A program made the position numbers and the translations under genes. The notes beneath the pieces were generated by a model that saw only the letters and a program-made list of their open reading frames with translations, had not been told where the DNA came from and searched no databases. From positions 1 through 64,000 of the forward strand of contig JBAMDO010000251.1 of assembly GCA_037074765.1 (NCBI GenBank): a DNA stretch of 64,000 nt, in the 5' to 3' direction. Origin of the DNA: Mansonella perstans. Taxonomy: Eukaryota; Nematoda; Chromadorea; Rhabditida; Onchocercidae. Below are positions 1-11,618 of this stretch, piece after piece (within the stretch, counting starts at the first letter, position 1; every line of letters starts with the position of its first letter).

Positions 1-50
1 GAATACTCTGCATGTTGTTCAATGGAAACTGATAGTATTCTTAACTGCAG

Positions 51-293
51 GATGCTCTTTTTTACATTGATGAAATTATAATTGGGGAAAAGAGCTGGTC
101 CGAAGCAATGTCCAATCCGTTTCAAAGGCTTCCATATATGCTCCTACGAGGGAGGCGTGCATGTCGGAAATCAATAAATCACGTACAAAATGTTTTACGA
201 AATGTTAAAAATGGTATAACAAAGTGGAGTGGAAGCAAGTTTCTCTTACTAGGTATTGCATTTTTGTTATTCTTATTATTCGAATTTTTATAA
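51..293 (+). CDS. 3' terminal exon of a small tail-anchored protein (5' part outside window)
   Basis: An open frame runs from a good acceptor (TTAACTGCAG, ends at 50) to a TAA at 291-293. The same frame is closed by a stop just upstream of the acceptor, so either the exon starts at 51 or translation starts at the ATG at 108. The peptide is basic in the middle (LLRGRRACRKS) and ends in one hydrophobic stretch of about 17 residues (FLLLGIAFLLFLLFEFL), which is the layout of a C-terminal membrane anchor. I do not recognise a family. The likely reading is the last exon of a gene extending left of the window; a short single-exon protein from 108 is the alternative. No partner or function is implied by the neighbours. 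Confidence 0.4.
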   Translation, partial: DALFYIDEIIIGEKSWSEAMSNPFQRLPYMLLRGRRACRKSINHVQNVLRNVKNGITKWSGSKFLLLGIAFLLFLLFEFL

Positions 294-605
294 TGCATAA
301 ATCGCTCTACCTTTAGTGTTCCCCTGGATTTTTATTGTCAAGTTAAAGCGGAAATTTCTCCGTTATCAAATTTTCGCATTTTTGAATCATTTAGTTTTTA
401 TTGTTTTTAGGAATTTTTTCTTTGCAGAGGTGAATTTTTGAGAAAAGAAGATCCACTTTTTTATACTGCTATTCAAGATTTTGAATTCATTGACCTTTTC
501 TATTAACAGTTTTCCTTTATTTGTTTGAATGAAAGGTCACTTTTTCTGCGGCGGAAAAAAAATTTGTGAGTTCGAGATTGAAGCATCAGTTAAAACTTAA
601 TAGGT

Positions 606-678
606 CTGAAGCGAAAAAGGGATCGAACCTTGATTTTCCCGGCAAAAACTACACATTATCTTCTATGCTAAGCCGCTT
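606..678 (-). other. tRNA-like sequence, probably a degenerate tRNA or tRNA-derived relic
   Basis: On the minus strand there is a perfect B-box-like GGTTCGATCC with a 4-bp T-stem, about 42 nt after a TAGC A-box-like element. The ends pair over about 5 bp (AAGCG with CGCTT), and a 4-bp D-stem (GCAT/ATGT) can be drawn. No acceptable anticodon stem forms, so this is unlikely to be a working tRNA. A chance match remains possible. Confidence 0.22.
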
Positions 679-711
679 TGGTAAATTATACTAATGGATA
701 TTTGATTTCAA

Positions 712-3036
712 ATGAATTTTTTAGGTTTGTTTGAAATTTTATTATTATTGGCGGTGTATTTCTTCCTGCGTACGCCACCACTTATTCCCCTACTGACACT
801 ATTTCTAGCATTTGATGTTTTCGTGGCAATTTTCTCAGCTATTTACTATTGCTATAAAATAAATGCAGTTGCACGACGTCGTGCGAAATTATTAAATGCA
901 GCAGCAGTATCACTACCAATACACGGTCATACCGTTGTGCCTTGCAATGTCGTTGCTCAGCAAATTCCGCTCAGTTATTGTTATCAGTCGATGAATCGCA
1001 GTACGCATGCAACCTCACTTTCTTCACGCTGTAAGTTTTCTCCTTAGCACGAAATAACCGATTATTTGTTTTTATGAATGATGAAATTTTGCTGATTTTA
1101 CTCCAAATTTAAATATTACAGTTAAAATTGAAATTATTCTGTTAACCATTGAAATCTAAAAAACATCTGAACAGTTTTACTGAATGAAATCTAAAAAACA
1201 TCTGAACAGTTTTACTGAATTTATTCAGACCTAAATTTTTGGTTTCGAAAATTTGTCTCCTTATAAAATATTTCCGACTACTAATTTATAAATCCCTTAA
1301 TTATTTGTTTTTCAATCGTTTTAGATGTTATTAAGGTTAAATAAAGTCCAAGCAAAATATAGTTATTTCGAATAGCCTTTCATATTATACTTGTTTCATT
1401 TTAAATTTTAATATTTTAATACTTCGATACCATAAATCTGGGGACACTGGAAAAACACAAGCAATGTAAGATTTTTTGGTTATGGTTCAAATCTAACGAT
1501 TTCCACAAATCTATACAGCAAGTGGATGAGATCGTTATTTGTCAAAAGATTCAGCATTAAAACAAAAAGGAAAAAACAGGACTTTTTGAGGCGATATAGT
1601 TATGTAGACTTGGTAAATTTGGATAAATTTTAAAGCTGGTAAATTTACAGTATTGAAAAAACGGTCATATCATAGCAACAGTAGTGTTGGGAATCCACTG
1701 AGATGGATGAATGCGAATGGATATGATATTTTTCTTGGATGTAGTTCGAGGAGTCATATTGATCTTTCGTGGATTAATCATCGTGTTGCACCGCAACTAC
1801 AGTCAGCTTTTTATTTTTTCCTGACTTCTCGAGATCGCGATCCCTAAAATATAGAATTTGAAAACTTACATTAATTTAAGAAAACAGTACGCTAAATTTA
1901 CGTTATTTAGTCACATATTAAGATTTTTTGATTTCAGTTATAATTTTCAAATTTGAAATTCCAAAACCAGAACCATAGAAATCACAGCTCGCTGCATTTC
2001 TTGATAATAACATCCTGCGCTTTGCTGAGACTAAGTTCTCGAAGAGTGATTATGTGTATTTCTATGTTCCAATCATTTACTTTCTCCGCAGACTATACGA
2101 GAATTTCAAGTAAAACTGATCCAAAGATTTCTTTTTTTTTTGCAGCAGAAAAGGATTGTCATTTGGTTCGGAATTAATGGTGGAAAGGCATAGACGATTG
2201 AAAATTTTGCATATGACAAGGCACATACTATATCATATACCATCTTGTGAGACCATGCTTTCAGGCATGGTTGAGGTATACTTCTCCATATAATTGTTGA
2301 ATCATAACAGCAATCGATCGCTGGAAAAAAAAAGCGATTCCAGAATCAAAATCTCGTATTCAATGAATTTTAAGACAACATTTGTTTTCAAGCAATTTCT
2401 ACTTATATAATTTTCAGTTAAAATCGTTACAATGACACATTTATCAGTTGTTTTCATTTCAGGTAGCCTATTTTCTTGGTCATCCAACAATGGAACTGAC
2501 GATTTGTGTGCCAAAATGTGCTGAAATGCTTGCTTGTACACCAAACGGTGATGAGGAATTGAAGAAGTATATTGAAAGACGTAACGAGTCATATCGTATG
2601 GCATTTTGCTATCTCAGGGAAATGGCTGAAAAAAAACATTGTGAAGTTCGTTTTGTTTCTTTTTTTTTTTTGATTGGTTGATTTTTTGACCATAACTCAA
2701 CAGTGGTTATCAGATAAGAAAAACTGAGATTGTTACTCCTAAGAAAGGATTTTTTTCTGAAAGTGGATAAATATGCTGCTGAAAACCATAGTAGTTGGAA
2801 ACTATTTACTTGTAAGATAATGCAAATGACTTTCTTGATAGCACTGCTCGCAGATAACCCCGAATTACTGCATCCGAAACAGAATTGAGTCTAAATTATA
2901 TTTTTCTAAGTGCGAAAAGGTACTTTTGTCCATCGCACTACGCTGTGAAATAAATATATTTTAAGTTGTTTTTTTTCAGATTTTCTCCGATTTCGACGAT
3001 GCTCTTCAGTATGTTATTTCTTGCTCAAAAAAATAA
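712..3036 (+). CDS. Uncharacterised nematode membrane protein, about five exons
   Basis: Exon 1 (712-1030) starts at an ATG and encodes two hydrophobic segments near the N-terminus (about residues 4-20 and 23-48), followed by a basic cluster (ARRRAKLL). It ends in a strong GTAAGT donor in phase 1. Phase-compatible exons follow: 1651 to about 1801 (weak GTCAGC donor), 2146-2275, 2463-2645 and 2980-3036, the last ending in TAA. The 3' half is cysteine-bearing and charged (CVPKCAEMLAC, then EELKKYIERRNE) and finishes with FSDFDDALQYV. The 1651 exon can also be read through to a stop at 1846-1848, giving a shorter alternative end. The other exon phases agree; the 1801/2146 join is the weak point. 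I recognise no family. A two-pass membrane protein with a cytoplasmic or lumenal C-terminal half is the most that can be said. Confidence 0.5.
1151..1220. repeat. Perfect 35-bp tandem duplication
   Basis: Two identical 35-bp copies (1151-1185 and 1186-1220) lie back to back in intron 1 of the 712-3036 gene. The lack of any difference indicates a recent slippage or duplication event, or an assembly artefact. Confidence 0.95.
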
Positions 3037-3046
3037 TGTTTATTTA

Positions 3047-3059
3047 CATATATATAAAG

Positions 3060-3091
<32 letters not shown>

Positions 3092-3098
3092 CATATTT

Positions 3099-3130
<32 letters not shown>

Positions 3131-3131
3131 A
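3047..3131. repeat. (TA)n microsatellite
   Basis: An interrupted TA dinucleotide run of about 85 bp lies directly downstream of the stop codon of the preceding gene. Open frames read through it (YIYIYI-type peptides) are artefacts of the repeat. Confidence 0.95.
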
Positions 3132-6100
3132 ATTTTATTGTCAGGTTTTTATCATCAATGTGCTACTGGTTTACACAGTATGAAAGGAAATATTAATGCT
3201 GTGATTCAGTATTTATATCATTGTTTACTTATATATTTTTTTTAAATTCAACAGAAAGCTTAAAAAATGATGATTCAGATTTTAATTGTTTACTTTCTTC
3301 AGATTTACTTCTTACCCATCATTGTGACACAGAAGAAGTAGATTGTGCGTACTTGGAATTAAATGTCATTATTTCCTAATTTTTATTTTTTGGAGTGTTT
3401 CATCACTACTTAGATTTTTATTAATACTAAGTGGTCTGGAAGAAGATGTAAAAATCACGCAAGTGACAAGTGAAAAGTGCTTCAGTTAATTCAGTAGCAG
3501 AATAAATTAATCTAATTGTTGCATTATACTTAAGACGAATTATAACTGTGGATTCTCATTAGAAATTGAATACGGATACAGTAAGAGTAAGAAGTGAATC
3601 GGGAATCAACAACGTTGGTGTATGATGTAATGTATTTGCCATCTGTGTTAAACATTTATGAACGATTTCATGTAAACCAGTAATAATGATATTATTTGTG
3701 CCTTGCCGAAAAAATGTTGCAAACATTAAGCGTTTTGTTTTTTTCTTTTTCTTGTGCTTTTATTAGTTTATTAAGTTTTTAAAATGAAATACAAAAGAAA
3801 TGAATTTTTTAATTTATGGACTTCCAATTTTACAATACACAATTGTTTTATGAAAATAATACTTATAATTTCTCAGAAGTGCTTCTTTCTCATTTGCATT
3901 TTTTTTTCCAATTTCATATTTGTCAGTATTTATGATTATAATAATGATGAGAAATGATTATTGTCGTGTGAATTGAAGAAGATTGCATGCCTTCTTTATC
4001 ATTTAATGATTTTTAACTTCTATTTTTTTGTATGCTTTTTAGTTTTGTACTTTTGCATTTCCAAATTCTTTCTACTTTTCTCTTATGCTGAATTATTTTT
4101 AGAGCATTTTTGAAAACACTTGCTGAAAAAAAAAATGATAAATAATTTTCGAAGGAATTAATTATTTTTCGAATTAAGGAAGAATTTTTTTGGAAAATTT
4201 CTTCGCTGAAAATAATTTTCAATCATTTTTGAGATCTTATTTTAAAAAAAGGGAAGTATTAAAAAAATACAAAACTTTTTTTCCTTTTTTTTAAATTCTA
4301 TACCTTTTTGTATGATTATATTAATAATAATATGCTTGATATTAATGCAATAATTGATTATGCTGATATGCTGTAAGATATATGTGATATGTTGATAATT
4401 TTACTTATCTCTTCTGTACAGGTTGTGTTATGTTTTGATGATGATGATGCACATAAGAGAGATTTTTTTTCTCTTTGAATTTAATTTTTAAATTTAATTA
4501 TTTAAAAAAAATTTCTCTCATTAATTTGTTGCAAACCAGTTATTTCTCCTCAAATGAATAAGGAAGTTATTGTAATGTATTATTTGCAAAGAAAAAAGGA
4601 GTTATTGAGATTTTCAGAAATTTTTTGGGAATTTTACGGAATGTATAAAATTTTGTTCAGGCAAAGAGTTCAAATATTTGAGATGTTGTCAATTGTATTT
4701 TTTGTCTCTCCGTGTCTCTCTGTACCTTTCCCTCTCATCCTCTCTGGATATTTAGCATAAAAAGTAACAGTTACTTGAAAAACAATTATTTGGAAAAAAG
4801 TGATAATTACTTTACAATTACCTGGAGGAATTAAAGGTGCTCAGAAATAAATATTTTCTTTTTTATAAATGTAATTTCAATGTTTTCTCTTTTTTTTTTT
4901 TGGATGCAATTGGAATATTTCTATTTCTTCAATAAAATACCGAATTATATTTGTAGTAAATCATTTATCATTTCAATGATAAATAATAAAACAGTAATCA
5001 TTGTTAACTTTTCTGTTGCAGAGAAGGGAAATTACAAAATCGTACACACAGAGTTTAACATTCTCCAGGTTATAACTATTTATTTGTTAGCTTAAAATTG
5101 CACTAATCTGAACAAATAATTTTTCTTTTTTTTCTTTTCACTTTATCCTAACTACTTATGTACTCTGTTTAGTTATTTTGAACAGTAAAAACATTGGAAA
5201 ATTTAGGAGATATACATTTCACTTTTCATTACTTAAATTATTTGAGAAATATTCTTAAAAACCATAAGCAAGTAAAAATTGGGACGTTTGTTTGCCTCTT
5301 TTCCAATTAAGTAAAATTTTGCCTATGCTATATAAAACTTTGATTTGCAAATGTTTTACAGTTAATCTTATAATGATTTTAAAATGATTTAAAAATTTGA
5401 TTTAAAAGAAAATTGATTTTAAAAATGAGTAAATTTCAGGTCATCACTATTCAGCTTAAGTGTTTTTCTCACACAGCTTACATTTATATTGTCGGAGAGA
5501 TTTTCATTCAGTTAAATCTTCCTAATGATAACAGTTGTTCAACAGTGTATAAAATATTATGTATAGTAAGTTTAAAAAAAAAAAAAAAAAAATTTTAAAA
5601 AAAAAAAAAAACCATGCGGTTTGTTTCTAGCATTTAACATCATTTCACAAATAAAACAGCACAATGAATCATTTTTGAAATGTTTCTCGATAACTTACGC
5701 TTCATTTCATCGTAAGTAAATTAAAATTACATTTCAATTTGTTAAAAATTATTTCATAAAATGATGCATACATTAAATTCCCATCATTGTATCGATCTGT
5801 TATCCCACAAATTTGCAGAACATTCTAAAAAAATTACTTCAAGCCAGCTCAAACTGCTGAAACTTTCGCTCAAATTTTATACAATCAAACTCTGGGCCGA
5901 AAACACTCGGTTATTCCAGACTTGAACAGCCAAGCAGCTGAAAAAGGCCAATAACTTTCCAACCTTTTCATGAATCGTTCAATTTGCAATTACTACCATA
6001 AACATTGAAACCAAATAGTTATTTTTGGTCTAAAGTTGGAATAGTTTGTAGCGCAAAGACTCGTTCCTATTATTCAATCCATCTTCATTTCTCAACGATG

Positions 6101-6227
6101 TATATTTACTCGTAAATATATTTGAAAGAATTGATTATTTGAAGGATTTACTGTACAGTAGTAAACAATTACATTATCATTTCAGTATAATGCGTTCATT
6201 AACAAATAAAATAAAAAGCGAAAAGAC
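3132..6227. other. AT-rich intergenic stretch, no gene seen
   Basis: About 3.1 kb with only short open frames of skewed composition (F, I, K, N, L). There is no recognisable domain and no chain of exons with compatible splice sites. It holds several homopolymer runs, notably poly-A at about 5573-5612. The right end probably contains the lost promoter and first exon of the aminotransferase pseudogene. Confidence 0.6.
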
Positions 6228-6467
6228 GGAAATTATTATTCATTCAACCAGCTACAACATTTCTCGAAACGTGTAGCAAATGTTAAAGCAAGCATTTGGT
6301 AATGTTATTCTTTTTTCTTTAATGTTATTTCACATAATTTATATGTAACAGTGTTATTTACCTTTTTTAATTTTTTAAAAATTTAACTGAACGGACAATT
6401 TATATATTTTACATTATATCATTGAAATATATGTAATTAAGTGTTTCAGTTTGCTTCTTTGTTTTTG

Positions 6468-6499
<32 letters not shown>

Positions 6500-7974
6500 T
6501 TTTTATTTAAGTCAAAGAAAAATGATGTATTTAATGTATTACGGTGGTGGAAAACTATAATGTTTTATTGATTTTGCAGGGTGGAATTTACAAGTTTAAT
6601 TGCAGAATGCAAAGCAGTCAATATTGGACAGATGGTTTGCTTATACTCTATGATTAATTAATTCAAATAGTCTATCTCTAATTTACATAAATTACATGTG
6701 CAAAAGCTAAAAACTTGATGTCATTTTTTATATCTCAATCGTTTGTTATGATAGCATAAGGATAGATTGAAATTCCATTATTGTTGCAGGGTTTTCCAGA
6801 TACTCCTGAACCAATATTTGTGGCTGAAATGTTAGAAAATGTTGCTAAACAATCCCAAAGAATTGATTGGCATCAGTATAGCAGAGGCTTTGGTCATCCA
6901 AGACTAGTAAGTTTTTGCTTTTTTTAATTGGGTCAATGTTTATTTTCTTGGCTATTTTTTTTTTTTCTTTTTTTTTTTTACATTTTCTGGTTATTTTTCC
7001 AGACGAATGCCTTGCCAAGACTTTATTCACACACACTGGGTGCAAAAGTTGATGCAGAGCAAAATGTTTTAGTGACAGTTGCCGCATAGCTTTATTATTC
7101 TTTCTTGGGTTGGTTAGATAATGGCGTTGAAATAATCGGTTTGTATTTTCTATTTATTTGTAAAGGTCATGTTTATTGACCCAGTGTTAACTCGCCCTTA
7201 ACATTTCTGTTTTGTATCTCATAGGATGGGAAAGCTGATACCCATTAACATAATGTCAGGGACAAGTACATCACATTGTAAAGTATTCATTTATTATTAA
7301 AAAGTCATCTACTCTGTTAGTTAGAATAACTAGTTATATGACGAAATATATTTTCTGTTGTTCATTTCGTTATGTTTTCAGTGCTTCATCCAGCATTTGA
7401 TTGCTGTGTCCCACAAATTCGTATGGCAGGTGGTATACCCATACCAGTAATGCTTGATTTACCATCAGAATCTTGGAGCAGTGAGCATTATACGTTAAAT
7501 ATAAAGGCGATTGAAGAAAAAATTAGCAGTCGAATGAAAATGATTGTTCTCAATAATCCACATAATCTGACTGGAAAATTATTCACACAGTATGTTGTTT
7601 CTTATTCTTTTTTTTTATTTTAATTTTTTGGTAATATTGTTTGAAAATTTCCATTGATACTATTATACGCTTCCTTGCTGATCATTATATATTAATTATC
7701 GAGTCAATTTTTCCTCAGCTTACATAGCTTCCGTTATTTCTTAGTAAGATTTCTTTCGCCATAAAAATAGAATCATCATTCAGTGATCCGAGTTTCTCAT
7801 TCCACACTGTTTCCATTGTTCTTGTTGGTATCCATATGGGAACTTATTGGGTCAATTTGTACACTCTTTACATTGAAATATGAGTGAAGGATTAGTAATA
7901 TGAACCATATGTTGTTAGATATTAAAAAAGTATTAAGAAACTTATTACTACCAGATATCCTGAGTATTAGATGT

Positions 7975-8012
<38 letters not shown>

Positions 8013-9864
8013 AATAAATAGTTTTAGTAAAAGTTGTTTTGGAGATTTTTGAAATATTAAATTTTATAGAGAAGAACTGGAAAAGATAGCTGACATCTAT
8101 GTTCGTTATAATTTATGAATAATAGTTGACGAAGTTCATGATTGGCATGTATATGGTGATAAGAAAATGATTCGTTTCGGTTTGTGTAAAAATTTGTTTT
8201 TTTATTTAAATTATATAATGTATACCTTCAAACAAAAGTTTGTTAGCATGATAGAAAATAAAAATTGGAGGTAATTTTGCTATTGTGTTAATATTTGTTA
8301 TTTTTTAAGCTAGTTTACCTGATATGTACAAGCGTGCGGTAACTATCGTTAGCGCTGGAAAAGCGTTTAGCGTAACAGGATGGAAACTGGAATAGTCAGT
8401 TGCACCAGCTGAACTTCTGGAACCATTAAAACGATTCCATTAGAATGGTTCTTCACTTGTTCTACACCAATCCAGGTATATTTTTGAGTATTCCGATCGA
8501 AAATGATTTTTATACAGTTAAATATTCTATTGTACTGCATACTTTTGTACATTCTAGGATATTAGGATCTCATCTGCGCTAAGGGATGTGAAATGCAGGC
8601 CATTTTTTAAAAAAGAAAAATACTACATTAATTGGTTAGAAAGTTAATTGGAAATATTTATCAGCGTGTTCGTGGTTAAAACTTTTCAACTATTTATTGC
8701 AGAGTTGACATATGAATAACTTAATCACGGCTTACAGCAAGCGGTTGCCGGGGCATTCGAGAAAGGGTTAGCTATAATGGAAACGAATGCAGCAGAAACC
8801 TATCTAAAAAATGGAATTATATCTAAGTTGATTGTACAGAGAGATCGAATGACATCAATCCTACGCTGTGCTGGAATGAAACCTATTATTCCTGATTCTG
8901 TATATTTCATGGTTGCCGATTCTTCACAATTAGGTAAGTCTATTTCCTTTCACGATCCGGAATATTCTTAATTTATTGAGCGGAAGCACTTTGTTAATCA
9001 ATATTAAATCATTTAAAAGCAACCGTCGTTATTGTTCGTCATGTATTTAATACTCATTTTATTTAGACGGACCATTCAAAATATTTGGAAGTAATGATCC
9101 ATTGGACTTTTGTTTTGTGCGATGGATGTGTCGTGAAAAGGTTTGCTAAATTCGTTTTCTTGTCCACAGTAAAAGCAATTTTTGGGAATTGTTATTTGTC
9201 TAATACAGTAAGATTTTAGAAATTCGCAGTGATACCAAACTCGGCTTTTTATACCGATCAAAACAAAACAGGATGACGATCGATTCATTCGTATTTGTTT
9301 CTTCAAAGTAACAGTTTTTTTTTGGTTTCTCTTTTTCATTTCTGCTCAAATCTTTCATTTTGCAGGGAAAATCATCTTGGATGTTCTTTGCTTCTAACCT
9401 AAAATTTTAATTTATTAATTTATGGCTTACGATTATGTAATTTGAATGAAATAGTTAATTTTTCCTTGTTAAAAAAAATTTTAAAAAAAAAATATTGAAA
9501 ATTTTTGCATTATGCTTTATCCATGGTTTAGTTAAATTCTCATATTCAGCAGTATTTTTTTCTTTCTTTTTGAAATAAAAATCGCTTGCATATGCATTAT
9601 TTTTCGTAAGGTGTTTAATTAAATCAGCTATCGGCCAATCATGATCGGTGATAAATTGAACAAAATAATTTGACAATTGATATTTTCTTGCAACAATTAT
9701 CAATATTACTAGCATTGCTTAATTGATAATAGTAGCAGTAATTGTTGTACTAAGAGAAAATTGTAGTGTAGTTTTACGCATTTTAATACTAAAAATCTTC
9801 TTTTCAGTCAGATAAGATATCGGATGCTGCGGAATCGATATTGAAATCATTTCAAATGACATAA
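6228..9864 (+). pseudogene. Kynurenine aminotransferase (KAT/CCBL-type) pseudogene
   Basis: A PLP-dependent class I aminotransferase related to kynurenine-oxoglutarate transaminase, which would convert kynurenine to kynurenic acid. The exon series is 6228?-6298 (..ASIW), 6590-6631/6634 (VEFTSLIAECKAVNIGQ), 6790-6906 (GFPDTPEP.., DWHQYSRGFGHPRL), 7003-7138, 7382-7589, 8070-8179, 8310-8475, 8738-8933, 9067-9140, a weak piece at about 9366, and 9808-9864. The PLP-lysine motif SAGKAFSVTGWK is still readable. Lesions: TAG at 7087 where the family has GAYLSLYY, with about 6 bp lost; TGA at 8116 before VDEVH; TAG at 8393 replacing the W of KLGW; TAG at 8441 replacing Q of FHQNG; a 1-bp deletion shortly after; NPHNPTGK read as NPHNLTGK; AT in place of the donor GT after GQ at 6632; no start codon in frame; and the GENYIRF-type exon missing between 9140 and 9808. 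Splice sites and 3' coding sequence are still good, so decay is moderate. It is intron-bearing, so not a processed copy. Confidence 0.9.
6470..6494. repeat. Poly-T tract in pseudogene intron
   Basis: A run of about 25 T lies in the intron between the first two aminotransferase exons. A similar poly-A run of about 33 lies at 7978-8010 in a later intron. Homopolymers of this length recur throughout the window (5573-5612, 13729-13751, 14653-14678, 41518-41537, 50156-50175). Confidence 0.9.
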
Positions 9865-9954
9865 GATAATGAATGGTACAATAGTACATCCTTTATGATC
9901 ATTTTTGCGTTTTGCTTTAATACGGAAAGCTGTTACGAATTTAAATTGAACGCA

Positions 9955-10045
9955 TTGTATTTAATATGTATATTCATATCATTTGACATGTGTATTCATA
10001 TCACTGAACATTTAACATGTATATTCATATCAATCATATCACTTG
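9955..10045. repeat. Short imperfect tandem repeat (GTATATTCATATCA-type)
   Basis: Three to four imperfect copies of a TGTATATTCATATCA-like unit, separated by ACATTT/TTTGACA spacers, lie just downstream of the pseudogene's terminal exon. No function is apparent. Confidence 0.6.
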
Positions 10046-10619
10046 AGATTTTTGTTCACTTATAAATTTTTTTTTTATCTTATCATTATATCTCATTAGC
10101 TTATGGATTTGGTAATTTTCATGAATATATCAATTTCTTTACAAAACGCGCGAAAGCTTAATGGCTGTATTTAATGCAAGATGGGAACCTGAATTGTTAT
10201 CCCATACCATTCAGTTTCTTCAGAAATCGAGTAGTTTACGAAATAATTTTAGAGATTTCACAAAAGATTAAAATAAATGAGGCTTTGTTCGATTTTCCCT
10301 GTTTACTGCTAGCTGAATGATTGATTTGTATTTGTTTTAAAGTGGTGCTGATGAGATTTAGAGGAAATTTTGATATAGTAACATTGCGTTGTTAAGGATA
10401 GACAAATACAATTTTTTTTTGAATGATAGATTCAAAGAAACAGAGGGAATTTTTTCGTTGTTAAAATAATAATATTTATTTATTAAAAAGTAAAAGTCCA
10501 TCGATCATCTTACAGGTTTTCATATTTCTTATTCTGACAGTTTAGCAAAACGAGCTGCAAATTTTTGGACGAATCTGTTCTATTCATTACAAACGTGATC
10601 TAATTTGAAGCGGGTAATA

Positions 10620-11618
10620 ATGGCTGAGAATTCAACAGAAACAGATTTGAAAACGTTTAGAGATTTTTTAACCCAATATAATACTGTTGCCGAACAATGC
10701 TTCACATCTTGCGTAACTGATTTTACAACAAGGTAAGTAATCCTATTTTAAAAAAAAAGAATCATGAATATAAATTTTTATTTGAATTTATTAATTACAA
10801 AAAATAAATCTTGTACAGACATACGATATAAATCTCCTTGTTAGATATTTATTAGATAGAAATATTGAAAATATTTTCATCCATATTTCTTTACATCAAT
10901 AAATTCTGTTTGTTTGTTTCGGACATTCAGTTTTTTTTTCTTCTTTTTTTTTTTGTTTTATTACAATTTAAAAATACGATAGATTAATCAAATGGAAATA
11001 TTTCATTTTTCTATTTCAAATTTTGTTTGTTTCGAACATTTGAAAAATTTTGCTGCACTTAAGGTAAATTAGGAAAGATTTTTGAATTTAAATATGAGAT
11101 GCATAAGTGAGTGAATTCAATAATGAACTATTAGGATTGAATTAATTAATAATTAAGACTCTAGTAGTTTGACATTTTTCCGCAATTGTCGTATAATATC
11201 CACTGATGACTTTCTGAATGAGATAGAGTGGAAAATGATTTAGTGAGACCGTCTTTTTTTTTCGTGAATGAGATGATTTCTTTGTTTTTTTCTTTTTTTT
11301 TTGCAGTAATTTAAAAAATCGAATGGTTATAGAAATAAAGAGGAAATTTTTTCGCTTTATGGTTGATTTCAATTACTCCCAATAGCTTTTCATTTGTATA
11401 AATTTTAAGCTCATTTCTCCTCTCAAAATATTTGATTTTTCTACTAATAAATATTTAGAATAACTTATATATATTCCAGGACGCTAAGTAACAGCGAGGA
11501 ACAATGTTGTTCGAATTGTCTTGATAAATTTTTGAAGATGACTCAAAGGATGTCGTTGCGTTTTCAGGAACATCAGTTAATTCAGAGTGGAGCTCAAGAA
11601 CCTTTAGGAATGAAATAG
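10620..11618 (+). CDS. tin-9.1: Mitochondrial import inner-membrane translocase subunit Tim9
   Basis: Small TIM chaperone of the intermembrane space; with Tim10 it forms the ring that escorts hydrophobic carrier precursors to the TIM22 insertase. Exon 1 is 10620-10732 (ATG, GTAAGT donor) and exon 2 is 11480-11618 (TAG); the join is in phase and gives 83 residues, the normal length. The twin CX3C motifs are both present (CFTSC at about residues 25-29 and CCSNC at about 45-49), and the second is followed by the Tim9 signature LDKFLKMTQRMSLRFQEHQ. There is no cleavable presequence, as expected. The codons between the CX3C motifs span the intron. It is most like Tim9 rather than Tim10 or Tim13 because of the MTQR.S.RFQE block. 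The C. elegans-style symbol is given by homology only. Confidence 0.93.

Noticed and set aside
2302..2604. Minus-strand 100-residue open frame
   Set aside because: It lies antisense to a well-supported exon (2463-2645) of the plus-strand membrane protein gene and shows no recognisable features.
9455..9715. Minus-strand 86-residue open frame inside the aminotransferase pseudogene
   Set aside because: It sits in the gap where an aminotransferase exon is missing but reads in the opposite direction, with no similarity to any family I recognise.
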